Assembly: GCA_013698525.1 (NCBI GenBank)
Contig: JACCSM010000386.1
Location: 1-7,183 of the forward strand
DNA from: Rubrobacteraceae bacterium
GTDB lineage: Bacteria > Actinomycetota > Rubrobacteria > Rubrobacterales > Rubrobacteraceae
Length of the DNA: 7,183 nucleotides
Reading direction: 5' to 3'
Shown here piece after piece: positions 1 through 6,026 of the stretch. Positions within the stretch are counted from its first letter, which is position 1. Every line of letters starts with the position of its first letter. The notes beneath the pieces were generated by a model. The model was given only the letters and a program-made list of their open reading frames with translations. It was not told the origin of the DNA and did no database searches. Made by a program: the position numbers and the translations under genes.

Positions 1-2
1 TC

Positions 3-494
3 TGCGAGTTCCAGAACTTCCCGATCTCCACCGTCCTCGAAGAGGCGCCTCTCACTGCCCAGGACTACAGGATGGACCATGAGCCTCAGCTCGTCGAGGA
101 GCCCATCGCGCAGCAGCGACCGGACGAGGACGGCGCTGCCTATGATCGTGATGTCCTTGCCCCGCTGTCGCTTCAGGTCCGTGATCTCATCTACGACGTT
201 TCCTTTGATCAGGGTCGAGTTGTTCCACTCCAGAGGCTCCTCCAGCGTCGTGGAGACGACGAGCTTTGGCACGCTGTTTATGTAGTCCACCATCGGATCG
301 CCGCCTGGCTGATTGGGCCAGAAGGCGGCAAGGCCCTCGTACGTTACCCGCCCCAACAACAATGCGTCCGACGCGGCCATCCCCGACGCGTTCGCCTCGT
401 TCATCTCGTCGTCGGAGTAGGAGAAAGCCCACTCTTCCGGCGCCTCCATGACGCCATCCACCGACACTAACTCCAACGCGATGAGTTTTCTCAT
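3..494 (-). CDS. Dihydrofolate reductase-fold protein (RibD C-terminal type), C-terminus cut by the window edge
   Basis: Reading the minus strand from ATG at 494 gives 164 residues, open to the left edge. It begins MRKLIALELVSVDGVMEAPE, the first strand and SxDG loop typical of the RibD C-terminal / DHFR superfamily. LLGRVTYEG (about 47-55), an ITIIGSAVLVRSLL stretch (115-128) and GLLDELRLMVHPVVLGSERRLF (131-152) follow; these are the nucleotide-binding GG/GS loop and the DEL..HPVVLG signature. Such proteins are usually about 185 residues, so roughly 20 residues are missing. They are presumed NAD(P)H-dependent reductases of small heterocycles, but few have known substrates, and this is not a recognisable folate enzyme (FolA). 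The start is set by AAGGAAG six bases upstream, inside the last codons of the preceding gene. That gene's stop and this ATG are one base apart (TGACATG), so the two are very likely translationally coupled. It is last of the seven visible minus-strand genes. Confidence 0.9.
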   Translation of the reverse strand, partial: MRKLIALELVSVDGVMEAPEEWAFSYSDDEMNEANASGMAASDALLLGRVTYEGLAAFWPNQPGGDPMVDYINSVPKLVVSTTLEEPLEWNNSTLIKGNVVDEITDLKRQRGKDITIIGSAVLVRSLLRDGLLDELRLMVHPVVLGSERRLFEDGGDREVLELA

Positions 495-495
495 G

Positions 496-1119
496 TCAAT
501 CTTCCTTGACGACGCGGAACGTGAGATGTGTGACCCTGGGGGAATCGATCACCCTGGTTTTTTCCAGTTCGATCTGCTCGGTGCCTGGATGGTCGAACAA
601 CCGTACTCCATCGCCGAGCAATATGGGGGCGAGGTGGATCTGCAGTTCATCGAGCAGTCCGGCTTTGATGAACTGTTGAATGGTATTCGCGCCCCCCGCG
701 ATCCTGACATCCTTGTCGCCCGCGGCCGCTCTTGCTTGCTTGATGGCGCTTTCGATGCCGTCGGTGACGAACGTGAAGGTCGTACCTCCTTGTCTGACCC
801 AGGGTTTTCTCTCATGGTGGGTGAGGACGAAGACCGGCGCGCGGAAGGGCGGGGGATCCGGCCACCCCACCTCTCCCTCGTCGAACATCCGCCTGCCCAT
901 CACGTAAGCCCCGGTGCGGGCGAATGTCTCATTAGAGACTTCATCATCCCGATTGGTCTGGCCGCCTACGAGGCTTTGGCGCTCGCGCCAGCTCTCCAGA
1001 TCGAACACCCATCGATGGATCCGCATACCTCCATCGCCAAGGGCGTTCCGTGGACCGGCGTTCGGCCCGGCGATGAATCCATCCAGCGACATTCCCATGT
1101 CGAAGATAACATTGCTCAT
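496..1119 (-). CDS. Dihydrofolate reductase-fold protein (RibD C-terminal type)
   Basis: This is a 207-residue cytosolic protein of the RibD C-terminal / DHFR superfamily. It opens MSNVIFDMGMSLDGFIAGPN, where the SLDGFIAG loop is diagnostic. YVMGRRMFDEGE (72-83), the nucleotide-binding RIAGGANTIQQF (139-150) and GLLDELQIHLAPILLGDGVRLF (154-175) follow. A reading frame extends a further 19 codons upstream to 1176. I reject that start because AAGGAGGT (1125-1132) lies five bases before the ATG at 1119 and homology begins there. The likely chemistry is NAD(P)H-dependent reduction of a small ring compound; the substrate is unknown. It diverges clearly from the next gene although both share the fold, so they are distant paralogues rather than a recent duplication. 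The insert between residues 20 and 65 is longer than in the downstream copy. Confidence 0.93.
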   Translation of the reverse strand: MSNVIFDMGMSLDGFIAGPNAGPRNALGDGGMRIHRWVFDLESWRERQSLVGGQTNRDDEVSNETFARTGAYVMGRRMFDEGEVGWPDPPPFRAPVFVLTHHERKPWVRQGGTTFTFVTDGIESAIKQARAAAGDKDVRIAGGANTIQQFIKAGLLDELQIHLAPILLGDGVRLFDHPGTEQIELEKTRVIDSPRVTHLTFRVVKED

Positions 1120-1124
1120 GTCAA

Positions 1125-1132
1125 ACCTCCTT
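1125..1132 (-). promoter_or_regulatory. Strong Shine-Dalgarno site that fixes the start of the first DHFR-fold gene
   Basis: On the minus strand AAGGAGGT lies five bases before ATG at 1119. It is the best anti-16S match in the cluster and rules out the longer 1176 start. Confidence 0.8.
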
Positions 1133-1140
1133 CTATCCAA

Positions 1141-1167
1141 GGGCCGAAATACGACGTATCGTGGCCC
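1141..1167. repeat. Imperfect palindrome in the hydrolase/reductase intercistronic gap
   Basis: Centred on base 1154, ten of thirteen position pairs are complementary: an outer five-base GGGCC/GGCCC arm, a three-base internal mismatch, and an inner ATACG/CGTAT arm. In the operon mRNA it would fold just upstream of the Shine-Dalgarno site of the first DHFR-fold gene. There is no U-run after it on the minus strand, so it does not look like an intrinsic terminator. An RNA-processing, stability or attenuation role is possible but is only inferred. Confidence 0.5.
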
Positions 1168-1182
1168 GGTCCACACTACTGG

Positions 1183-2295
1183 CTAGCCGTCGGCGACCGC
1201 GTTCGTGACGATCCCGGCAACTTGTTCGGCGGCACTGAAATCCGGGGTGAGCCTGTTCTTGGTCAGTGCGAACGCGATCCCGGTTGCGGTGTCAGCATAA
1301 GCGTAGCTTCCACCGACGCCCCCATATCCGAACACGGTCGGGGTCTCTTTCGCTTCTGTCCCGATACGACCGACGGAGTAACCCAGCGCCCATGTGGACG
1401 GGAACTCCATGATCTGGTCGACGCCGCTGAACGCCACGGCCGATACTTCGCGCAGCCGTTCGGCCGAGACCAGCCGAACGCCATTCACCTCGCCAACCAG
1501 CGCGGCGTACATGTGCGCCACCGCACGCGCTGTCATCTTGCCGCCCGCTGGGATGTCGGCCATCAGTATGTCCGGGCGGTTGCCGAACTCGGCGGTCGGA
1601 GTCACCGCCCGCGGTCCCAACTCGAAGAACGGTGAGTCATCGGGCATCGAGGCGAGAAATTCCGCGCTGCCTTCCGCGTCCTCCAGCCGGGCCAGCCTGC
1701 CCAGCTCGGGCTCGGGGACGCCGAAGAAAAGCTCGTCGGCGATACTCAGGGGCCCGGCCACGTCCTCTCGCAGGACCTGCGAGATCGGCTTTCCGGTGGC
1801 CCGGCGCACGATCTCGCCGATGATGTAGCCGAACGGGTAGGCGTGATACGCGGTCTTTGTACCCGGCTCCCACCAGGGCTCGGCGTCGGCGATCACCGCG
1901 CACATCTTGTCCCAGTCGCACAGGTCTTCTGGCGTGGTGTCGGCCGGTATGCCGGGAACGCCGACCGTGTGCGTCAGGGCGTGGCGGATGGTCGCTTTCT
2001 CCTTGCCGTGGGCGCCGAACTCGGGCCACAACTCGACGATTCTAGTGTCGTAATCGAATTCTCCACGCTCTACGAGCACGTGCGCCACGGTCGCGGTCGC
2101 GCCCTTGCCGACCGAGTAGGCGTAGAATGGCGTGTCCGGAGTGACCAGGCGTACGGTCGCCGGGTCGGCGACGCCAGCAACGGTGTCTACCACCAGGTCG
2201 CCACGCCAGTATACGGCTACCTGCAGACCGCGCTCGGCACCGGACTCGACGAGCCCGTCGATGGCTTGCTGGACCTGCTGCTGAAGGTCGTTCAT
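1183..2295 (-). CDS. Serine hydrolase, class C beta-lactamase / EstB-like fold
   Basis: This 370-residue protein belongs to the beta-lactamase-related (AmpC-fold, family VIII esterase-like) serine hydrolases. The nucleophile motif SxxK is S61-V-G-K64, in the context FYAYSVGKGATA. IRHALTHTVGVPG (103-115) is the conserved LLTHTSG-type segment. The second catalytic tyrosine is probably Y150 in TAYHAYPFGYIIGEIVRR. A glycine-rich FGYGGVGGSYAYAD (322-335) occupies the place of the KTG/HxG motif. No signal peptide is visible at the N-terminus, which points to a cytosolic esterase/amidase rather than a secreted penicillin-binding enzyme or a resistance beta-lactamase. The ATG at 2295 follows a weak AAAGGGA site seven bases upstream. 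The gene sits 56 bases after the DUF899 gene and 63 before the first DHFR-fold gene. Family VIII esterases hydrolyse short esters and sometimes lactams; the substrate here is unknown. Confidence 0.93.
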   Translation of the reverse strand: MNDLQQQVQQAIDGLVESGAERGLQVAVYWRGDLVVDTVAGVADPATVRLVTPDTPFYAYSVGKGATATVAHVLVERGEFDYDTRIVELWPEFGAHGKEKATIRHALTHTVGVPGIPADTTPEDLCDWDKMCAVIADAEPWWEPGTKTAYHAYPFGYIIGEIVRRATGKPISQVLREDVAGPLSIADELFFGVPEPELGRLARLEDAEGSAEFLASMPDDSPFFELGPRAVTPTAEFGNRPDILMADIPAGGKMTARAVAHMYAALVGEVNGVRLVSAERLREVSAVAFSGVDQIMEFPSTWALGYSVGRIGTEAKETPTVFGYGGVGGSYAYADTATGIAFALTKNRLTPDFSAAEQVAGIVTNAVADG

Positions 2296-2351
2296 GAGCG
2301 TTTCCCTTTCTAATGCTTGCCAGATAGTCGCCGGCTACGCGAGATCCTGGC

Positions 2352-3098
2352 TCACTCCGAGAAGTCGGGGGTGGCACCGTGCGCGTCGCTCGCGCGACCC
2401 TTCGGCTCCTCCCATTCCTCCTGCCGGCCGAGCGCGGTCAGGTCGAGGAAGTAGTACGAGCCGCCGGTCATCTCGGCGCCGCGGCCAAAGGTTGAGTAGG
2501 TGTGGAAAACGTCGTCGCCGTCGCGCAGGAAGTAACTCGAGCCTGGCTGCTCGATGGGCTGCTCGGCGTCGAAGTAATAACCCGTGCCCGCCCGCTCATG
2601 CTCGGCTTTCGTCCGGTAGTTGTAGACGGCCGGGGCGACGGACTCGTCTATGGTGACGTCGAAGTCGTAGTTGAAGTCGCTCCCGAACGAGGAGTACCAC
2701 GGGAAGGTCCAGCCCTTCTTCGCCTTGTACGCCTCGATCTTGGCGATGGGGGCCCGCGAGACCTGGACGAGCGTCGTCTCGCGGGCGTTAAGATGGTCGA
2801 GGAGACCAGCAGAGATCTCATCAGCCCCAGCCGAGCAGCTCGGACAGCCATCGTCCCAGTCCGGATCGAACATGAAGTGGCCGACGATGAGCTGGCGACG
2901 CCCCTCGAAAAGGTCGAGTAAACTCGCCTCGCCGTCAGGCCCCTCGAAGGCGTAATCCTTTTCGATCCTGACCATCGGCAACATGCGACGCTCGGCGTTG
3001 AGCGCGTCGCGAGCGCGGGTGGCTTCTTTCTCCTTCTTCAATAGCTCCTCGCGGGCAGCGAGCCACTCTGCTCGTGACACTACGTGCGGAAGGTTCAT
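2352..3098 (-). CDS. DUF899 family thioredoxin-like protein
   Basis: This 248-residue protein matches the DUF899 family, a thioredoxin-like fold common in actinobacteria and proteobacteria with no settled function. Visible hallmarks are the N-terminal VVSRAEWLAAREELLKKEKE helix (about 7-26), RRMLPMVRIEKDYAFEGP (37-54), LIVGHFMFDPDWDDGCPSCS (70-89) with C85-P-S-C88, the tract WTFPWYSSFGSDFNYDFDV (130-148), and SYYFLDLTALGRQEEWEEPKG (214-234). The CPSC pair is in the position expected for a redox-active dithiol. The protein looks soluble, with no signal peptide. The frame is open upstream to 3146, but GAGGAG (3105-3110) six bases before ATG 3098 and the start of homology favour 3098. It follows the DUF1761-like gene by 38 bases. 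A thiol-redox or electrophile-handling role is inference from fold and neighbours. Confidence 0.94.
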   Translation of the reverse strand: MNLPHVVSRAEWLAAREELLKKEKEATRARDALNAERRMLPMVRIEKDYAFEGPDGEASLLDLFEGRRQLIVGHFMFDPDWDDGCPSCSAGADEISAGLLDHLNARETTLVQVSRAPIAKIEAYKAKKGWTFPWYSSFGSDFNYDFDVTIDESVAPAVYNYRTKAEHERAGTGYYFDAEQPIEQPGSSYFLRDGDDVFHTYSTFGRGAEMTGGSYYFLDLTALGRQEEWEEPKGRASDAHGATPDFSE

Positions 3099-3136
3099 TG
3101 TGCTCTCCTCTCTGGTTGATGGTCCCCTCAGGCGAT

Positions 3137-3526
3137 CTAGCGCCATACGCCAACGATGACAGCGATGACTACCAACTTCACGAGCCAGTCACCGGCGTGA
3201 ATGGCCGCCAGCTTCCACGGGACGTTCTCATGAATCACGGAGCCCACGAGAAGCACGACGGGAAATCCAATCCATAGCACTGCCCCGAGTTGCACGGCGC
3301 CTCCCAATCCTGCGTCGCCAACGAGCCCGGCCAGGACCGCGAGCACGTAAGCAACGACGAGGCTCCTGGCGAATTCGACGAGCATTATCCACACGGGTGG
3401 TCGTGCCGAATCCGCGTACGCGTCGTTCAGTCGAGCGAGCTGGCTGCCGAGCACGCCGTACCATACCGAACTCACCACGAACGCCGCAACGGTGGCCACG
3501 ACGACGGCCAGATAGTTTATTTCCAT
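3137..3526 (-). CDS. DUF1761-like small integral membrane protein
   Basis: This 129-residue protein has four predicted membrane helices, at about 5-25, 46-68, 76-97 and 110-127. It starts MEINYLAVVVATVAAFVVSS, followed by VWYG (21-24). This INYLAV..A...F..s..WYG pattern is the hallmark of the DUF1761 family, whose function is unknown. A short polar loop (about 30-44) separates helices 1 and 2, and a conserved-looking HENVPWKLAAIHAGDWL (99-115) precedes the last helix. AAGGAG lies eight bases before the ATG at 3526. The gene sits between the SDR (69-base gap) and the DUF899 gene (38-base gap) in the same orientation. It may anchor or assist a membrane step with the exporter, but nothing in the sequence shows this. 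Confidence 0.88.
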   Translation of the reverse strand: MEINYLAVVVATVAAFVVSSVWYGVLGSQLARLNDAYADSARPPVWIMLVEFARSLVVAYVLAVLAGLVGDAGLGGAVQLGAVLWIGFPVVLLVGSVIHENVPWKLAAIHAGDWLVKLVVIAVIVGVWR

Positions 3527-3595
3527 GACCGTATCTCCTTGATGTTCTCGCGTTTCCGTAGCCGTTCTGGGGAGGGCCGGAGCGGTCGTGCGAGC

Positions 3596-4378
3596 CTAAT
3601 CCACGACCGTGCCGCTTGTCAGGTTGAAGACGGTTCCGGTGGTGGCGGCGGCAAGATCCGACGCCAGAAACGCCGCCGCGTTGCCTACATCGGCCAGCGT
3701 CGTTACCCGCCCCAGCAGCGACCTTTCCTTCAAGAACGCCTCCACCTCCTCTGTCGGAGCCGACCAGTCCTCGGTCGAAGCACCCTCCCAGGACTCTGGG
3801 ATCCCTTCTGAACGCAGGCAGTTCACTCGGATACCGCTTGGCCCGACCTCCGCCGCGAGCTGCTTTGTGAGGGCTTCGATCGCCGTACACGCGATCCCGA
3901 AGCCTCCCACGTGGACGCCGGGGAAGAACGCGCGGACGGCCGAGGCGGAAAACGTCAGGATCACGCCGGAGCCATGCGTGGACATTTGCCGCGCCGCCGC
4001 CCTGGCGGTCAGGAAATGCGTCGTCGTGCCTGTGCTGATCGGGCGCATGAAATCCTCGTGCGACATCTCCACGAGCGGGATCAACTGTACGTCCTGGATC
4101 GAGATGGCGTTGAAGGATACATCAACGTTCCCCGCTCGCTCCACCACCCCGCCGATGTGCTCTTCGACGGCCAGCTCATCCAGGGCGTCGACCTGAGCCG
4201 TCTCGGCCACTCCTCCAGCAGAGGTTATGTCCTCGGCGACCTCGTCGAGCGTCGCGATGGTGCGTCCTGCGAGGAAGACCCTGGCCCCCTCTCCGGCGAA
4301 CGCACGGGCCACCGCGCCGCCTACGTTTCCTCCCCCTCCGTAGATCACGGCGTTCTTACCCTCGAGCAACACGTTCAT
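3596..4378 (-). CDS. Atypical short-chain dehydrogenase/reductase lacking the Tyr-x3-Lys pair
   Basis: This 260-residue Rossmann-fold protein (normal SDR length) has VIYGGGGNVGGAVARAFAGE (11-30) as the cofactor loop. The usual TGxxxGxG is altered: Tyr replaces Thr, and Asn18 replaces the middle Gly. VFLAGRT (34-40) suggests NADP(H) through R39. SFNAIS (88-93) stands where NNAG normally lies. VILTFSAS (139-146) holds a candidate catalytic serine. The segment that normally reads YxxxK is F160-G-I-A-C164, so both the catalytic Tyr and Lys are absent. GIRVNCLRSEGIPES (182-196) and the C-terminal FLASDLAAATTGTVFNLTSG are typical SDR. The ATG at 4378 abuts AGGAGG with no spacer, so GTG at 4372 is the better-spaced start (six bases); the ATG form is given here as the outer limit. 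It lies 34 bases after the exporter. It may be a reductase with altered catalysis or a non-catalytic binding protein. Confidence 0.92.
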   Translation of the reverse strand: MNVLLEGKNAVIYGGGGNVGGAVARAFAGEGARVFLAGRTIATLDEVAEDITSAGGVAETAQVDALDELAVEEHIGGVVERAGNVDVSFNAISIQDVQLIPLVEMSHEDFMRPISTGTTTHFLTARAAARQMSTHGSGVILTFSASAVRAFFPGVHVGGFGIACTAIEALTKQLAAEVGPSGIRVNCLRSEGIPESWEGASTEDWSAPTEEVEAFLKERSLLGRVTTLADVGNAAAFLASDLAAATTGTVFNLTSGTVVD

Positions 4379-4384
4379 CCTCCT
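4379..4384 (-). promoter_or_regulatory. Shine-Dalgarno site that favours a GTG start for the SDR gene
   Basis: AGGAGG on the minus strand is immediately followed by ATG (4378), leaving no spacer for that start. It lies six bases from the in-frame GTG at 4372 and nine from the in-frame TTG at 4369. The GTG is the most plausible initiation codon, shortening the protein by two residues. Confidence 0.6.
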
Positions 4385-4412
4385 GTTCGTTGGATTCTCG
4401 GCGGTCTGGAAC

Positions 4413-5888
4413 CTACGCCGCTTCGCAGTCGACGGGTTCTTCGATTTCTTCCTTTGCCTGGCCTTCGGGCTGCAGCACCGTCACGGCGATAGCGATAGCC
4501 ACGACAACGAGTCCGGCCCCAATCCCGAACGCGAGGTGGTAGCCGCTCGTCAAGGCCGCCGCGGTGGGCTCGCCGGCCCCGATCAGCGCGTTGCTCCGCG
4601 ATGCAGACAGGGTCGCGAGCACGGCCAGACCAAGGGCGCCGCCGACCTGTGCTGTCGTATTGATCAGGCCTGAGGCCAGCCCTGCATCGCTGGACGTGGC
4701 GCCCGACATCGCCAACGTCATGAGCGCCGGGAAGCAGAGGCCGGCCCCAATGCCGAGAAGGACCATCACAGGCAGGATGTGAACCACGTAATCTCCGTCG
4801 ACCGGCGCCCGCGCGAACAGCGCGAGCCCGGCCATGAAAAGCGCGAGGCCGCCGAGCACCAATTTCCTGGCCCCGAAGCGCATTACCAGGCGGTCGGTAT
4901 AGTGGACCGACAGGGTTCCCATCAGGATAGTGACGGGCAGGAACGCGAGCCCGGTCTGCAGGGCATCGTAGGCGAGGATTCGCTGCAGGTAGAGCGCGCC
5001 GAGGAAGAACATCCCGAACATCCCAGCGACGCTCAGCACCTGTACCAGGTTCGCCCCCGTGACGTTGCGCGACCGGAAGATCCGCAGCGGCACGAGCGGG
5101 TTGCGCGCTGTCGCTTCGCGGGCTACGAAAGCCGCCAATAACACGAGCGAGAGGGCGCCCATCGTCAGCGTACGACCGGAGCCCCAGCCGTACTCCGCAG
5201 CCGGATTGACTATCGTATAGACGCCGAGCATCAGGGAGCCGGTGATCAGGACAGCACCTGGGACGTCCGCGCCATCACCGAACCCGATGCCCTTGTCCGG
5301 GTCGATCAGCCGCCAGGCGAGCACCGCCGTCGCGATACCAATCGGGAGGTTCACGAAGAAGATCCAGTGCCAGCTTATGGACTGGGTCAGCACGCCGCCG
5401 ACGAGTAGACCAACCGCGCCACCGGCGGAGGCGACGAATGCGAAGATGCCGATTGCCTTCGCCTGCTCCCGCGGCTCTGGGAACATGGTGACGATCATTC
5501 CAAGGATCACAGCGGAGGTCATAGCGCCGCCAGCACCCTGAACGAAGCGGGCCGCGACCAGCAACTCCTGGCTCTGCGCGACACCACAAAGCAGCGAGGC
5601 CACCGTGAACACCGCGAGGCCGACAAGGAACATCCCCCTGCGGGAGATCAGGTCCCCGAGCCGCCCGGCGAGCAGCAGCAAACCGCCGAAGGCGATCAGA
5701 TAGGCGTTGACGACCCAGGCAAGACCAGACTGCGTGAAACCAAGGTCGTCCTGGATCGCCGGCAGTGCCACATTCACCACCGTAGCATCAAGAACGATCA
5801 TGAGCATCCCCACACAAAGCACGTATAGAGCCACCCGACGCTTCTGGCCACCCACCTGCTCTGAAGACCCCTCCTCGCGCTCAATCAT
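4413..5888 (-). CDS. MFS drug-type exporter, DHA2 (EmrB/QacA) family
   Basis: This 491-residue inner-membrane protein has the length and hydrophobicity pattern of the 14-helix DHA2 proton-coupled drug exporters. A short charged cytoplasmic N-terminus (1-18) precedes helix 1. The helix 1 motif reads LDATVVNVALP (33-43), with the family's membrane-embedded acidic residue D34. Motif A is GRLGDLISRRG (75-85). R114-F-V-Q-G-A-G-G is motif B. The motif C region runs from about 150 to 170 (ASAGGAVG..VGGVL), with Leu in place of the usual Pro. SWHWIFFVNLPIG (172-184) is a classic DHA2 signature. The tail is acidic (KEEIEEPVDCEAA). GGAG lies nine bases before the ATG at 5888. It is first in the operon and divergent from the HxlR-type regulator, the standard arrangement for a regulator and its pump. 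The substrate cannot be deduced; a drug, an antiseptic or a metabolite are all possible. Confidence 0.95.
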   Translation of the reverse strand: MIEREEGSSEQVGGQKRRVALYVLCVGMLMIVLDATVVNVALPAIQDDLGFTQSGLAWVVNAYLIAFGGLLLLAGRLGDLISRRGMFLVGLAVFTVASLLCGVAQSQELLVAARFVQGAGGAMTSAVILGMIVTMFPEPREQAKAIGIFAFVASAGGAVGLLVGGVLTQSISWHWIFFVNLPIGIATAVLAWRLIDPDKGIGFGDGADVPGAVLITGSLMLGVYTIVNPAAEYGWGSGRTLTMGALSLVLLAAFVAREATARNPLVPLRIFRSRNVTGANLVQVLSVAGMFGMFFLGALYLQRILAYDALQTGLAFLPVTILMGTLSVHYTDRLVMRFGARKLVLGGLALFMAGLALFARAPVDGDYVVHILPVMVLLGIGAGLCFPALMTLAMSGATSSDAGLASGLINTTAQVGGALGLAVLATLSASRSNALIGAGEPTAAALTSGYHLAFGIGAGLVVVAIAIAVTVLQPEGQAKEEIEEPVDCEAA

Positions 5889-5932
5889 CTAGATCGTCTC
5901 CGTTTCCCGAGATCGCAACATCATCTGGTCGG

Positions 5933-5960
5933 AGAATACGACAATAGTCCTAAAAAACAA
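5933..5960 (-). promoter_or_regulatory. Putative sigma-70-type promoter of the exporter operon
   Basis: On the minus strand TTGTTT (5960-5955) and TATTCT (5938-5933) are separated by 16 bases. Transcription would start near 5926, giving a leader of about 38 bases before ATG 5888. The match is partial in both hexamers, and the call rests on sequence only. Confidence 0.45.
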
Positions 5961-5973
5961 CTACGAGTCTTCC

Positions 5974-5998
5974 AAATCTGATCAAGATATACAGATTT
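5974..5998. promoter_or_regulatory. Perfect 7+7 inverted repeat, candidate HxlR operator
   Basis: AAATCTG (5974-5980) and CAGATTT (5992-5998) are exact reverse complements with an 11-base spacer. The half-site centres are 18 bases apart, close to two helical turns, as expected for a dimeric winged-helix regulator. The repeat lies in the divergent region, centred at about -60 for the exporter promoter and about -40 for the regulator promoter. It covers where a -35 box of the regulator gene would be. Confidence 0.55.
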
Positions 5999-6010
5999 CA
6001 GTACTTACGA

Positions 6011-6019
6011 TGGTATACT
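6011..6019 (+). promoter_or_regulatory. Extended -10 promoter of the regulator gene, probably leaderless
   Basis: TGGTATACT contains an extended -10 (TGn) plus TATACT at 6014-6019. A start seven bases downstream falls at about 6026, next to the ATG at 6027. No Shine-Dalgarno sequence precedes that ATG, which agrees with leaderless translation. No convincing -35 hexamer is present, as is usual for extended -10 promoters. Confidence 0.55.
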
Positions 6020-6026
6020 CTCCGGC

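Noticed and set aside
3..1119. DHFR-fold pair as trimethoprim-resistant folate enzymes or riboflavin pathway RibD
   Set aside because: Neither shows the FolA active-site pattern or the RibD deaminase domain; they belong to the broad RibD-C-like group of uncertain substrate.
1120..1176. Nineteen-codon upstream extension of the first DHFR-fold gene
   Set aside because: The extension covers the intercistronic palindrome and the strong Shine-Dalgarno sequence; homology and spacing both put the start at 1119.
448..1635. Long plus-strand open frame of 395 codons opposite the serine hydrolase and the two DHFR-fold genes
   Set aside because: It spans three convincingly coding minus-strand genes and their gaps, its protein has no recognisable domain, and it lacks a sensible ribosome binding site. 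It is a GC-driven shadow frame.
1183..2295. Serine hydrolase as an antibiotic-resistance beta-lactamase
   Set aside because: It has the class C fold motif SxxK but no signal peptide, and its YxN and KTG-type motifs look esterase-like (YHA and GGVGG), so a resistance call is not supported.
2319..2351. GCCAG/CTGGC inverted repeat between the DUF899 and hydrolase genes as a terminator
   Set aside because: Arms of only five bases around a 23-base loop and no T-run; expected by chance at this base composition.
3609..4492. Plus-strand open frames opposite the SDR gene
   Set aside because: The minus-strand SDR is unambiguous; these frames read as low-complexity Arg/Ser/Pro-rich protein with no family resemblance.
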